A stretch of DNA of 64,000 nt from Pectinatus haikarae (GTDB taxonomy: Bacteria > Bacillota > Negativicutes > Selenomonadales > Selenomonadaceae): NCBI RefSeq assembly GCF_030813505.1, contig NZ_JAUSUE010000016.1; one strand, written 5' to 3'. The translations under genes were made by a program, and so were the position numbers. The notes below the pieces were generated by a model. It made no database searches, had not been told where the DNA came from, and worked only from the letters and a program-made list of their open reading frames with translations. This document shows, one piece after another, positions 63,954 to 64,000 of this stretch. Position 1 is the stretch's first letter, and each line of letters opens with the position of its first letter.

Positions 63954-64000
63954 TCAGGCAATATAAAGTTTATCGAGAAAAGCGTCGAACAATTCTTCCG
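63954..64000 (-). CDS. Possible C-terminal end of a gene running in from the right edge
   Basis: On the minus strand an open frame enters from the edge and reads EELFDAFLDKLYIA before TGA at 63954-63956. Too short to identify, but the composition is protein-like. Confidence 0.35.
   Translation of the reverse strand, partial: EELFDAFLDKLYIA

Overview
The window is AT-rich chromosomal DNA from a Firmicute with a Gram-negative-type envelope, most likely a member of the Negativicutes (Selenomonas/Pectinatus/Megamonas-like anaerobes). Two things point there together. Firmicute-style gene clusters are present (alaS-ireB-ruvX, mltG-trmR-U32 peptidase, murI...rph-rdgB-yfcE, miaA-hfq). LPS genes are also present (a lipid A acyltransferase-like protein and an LptA/OstA-like periplasmic protein). 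Metabolism looks strictly fermentative: pyruvate:ferredoxin oxidoreductase, ATP-type PEP carboxykinase, a two-subunit class I fumarase in line with a three-subunit succinate dehydrogenase/fumarate reductase, an iron alcohol dehydrogenase and a flavodoxin-like lipoprotein. The genus is inference.

Layout. 1-2169 (minus): MltG transglycosylase, a TrmR-like O-methyltransferase and the start of a U32 peptidase (tRNA-hydroxylation type). 2348-4939 (minus): a UvrD-family helicase carrying an inserted DnaQ-type exonuclease. It is preceded by a promoter, a structured RNA of about 130 nt and a terminator (5037-5201) that I cannot identify. 5339-8659 (minus): small membrane proteins, flavodoxin lipoprotein, Fe-alcohol dehydrogenase behind a MerR-type promoter, and an SDR. 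8983-10557 (minus): pckA, divergent from alaS-ireB-ruvX (plus, 10817-14170). 14219-15451: MFS drug exporter. 15719-20428 (minus): fumAB-like genes and sdhCAB, forming the malate-fumarate-succinate branch. 20600-26212 (minus): thioesterase, murI, unknown membrane protein, F420-ligase-like protein, metallophosphoesterase, rph, rdgB, yfcE. 26407-33327 (minus): pfkA, CNNM/CorC-type protein, topB, DUF1232 protein, DUF4127 protein.

33491-45788 is a complete type I-C CRISPR-Cas system on the minus strand: cas3-cas5c-cas8c-cas7-cas4-cas1-cas2, an AT-rich leader, then 61 repeats and 60 spacers. New spacers should enter at the high-coordinate end. The low-coordinate terminal repeat is degenerate. Two adjacent spacers are nearly identical. 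Inside cas8c there is a well-placed internal start that would produce the small subunit Cas11c.

45989-64000 (mainly plus): a PLD-nuclease lipoprotein, two radical SAM proteins, nifJ, an ACT/UPF0210 pair, ThrE-type exporter (minus), M18 aminopeptidase, thiamine pyrophosphokinase (minus), UPF0173 hydrolase, miaA, hfq, and a TetR regulator (minus). The TetR gene is divergent from a lipid A acyltransferase-like / secreted charged protein / LptA-like set. A perfect 17-bp inverted repeat lies across the promoter between them.

The most unusual items are the unidentified promoter-RNA-terminator unit at 5037-5201, the helicase-exonuclease fusion, the internal Cas11c start, the GC-rich operator with a TetR gene that lacks a normal start codon, the strong-RBS mini-ORF over the start of the CNNM gene, and the MerR-type 19-bp-spacer promoter. 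No tRNA, rRNA, prophage or intact insertion sequence was seen. All functional calls rest on motifs read by eye and on gene order, without database search.
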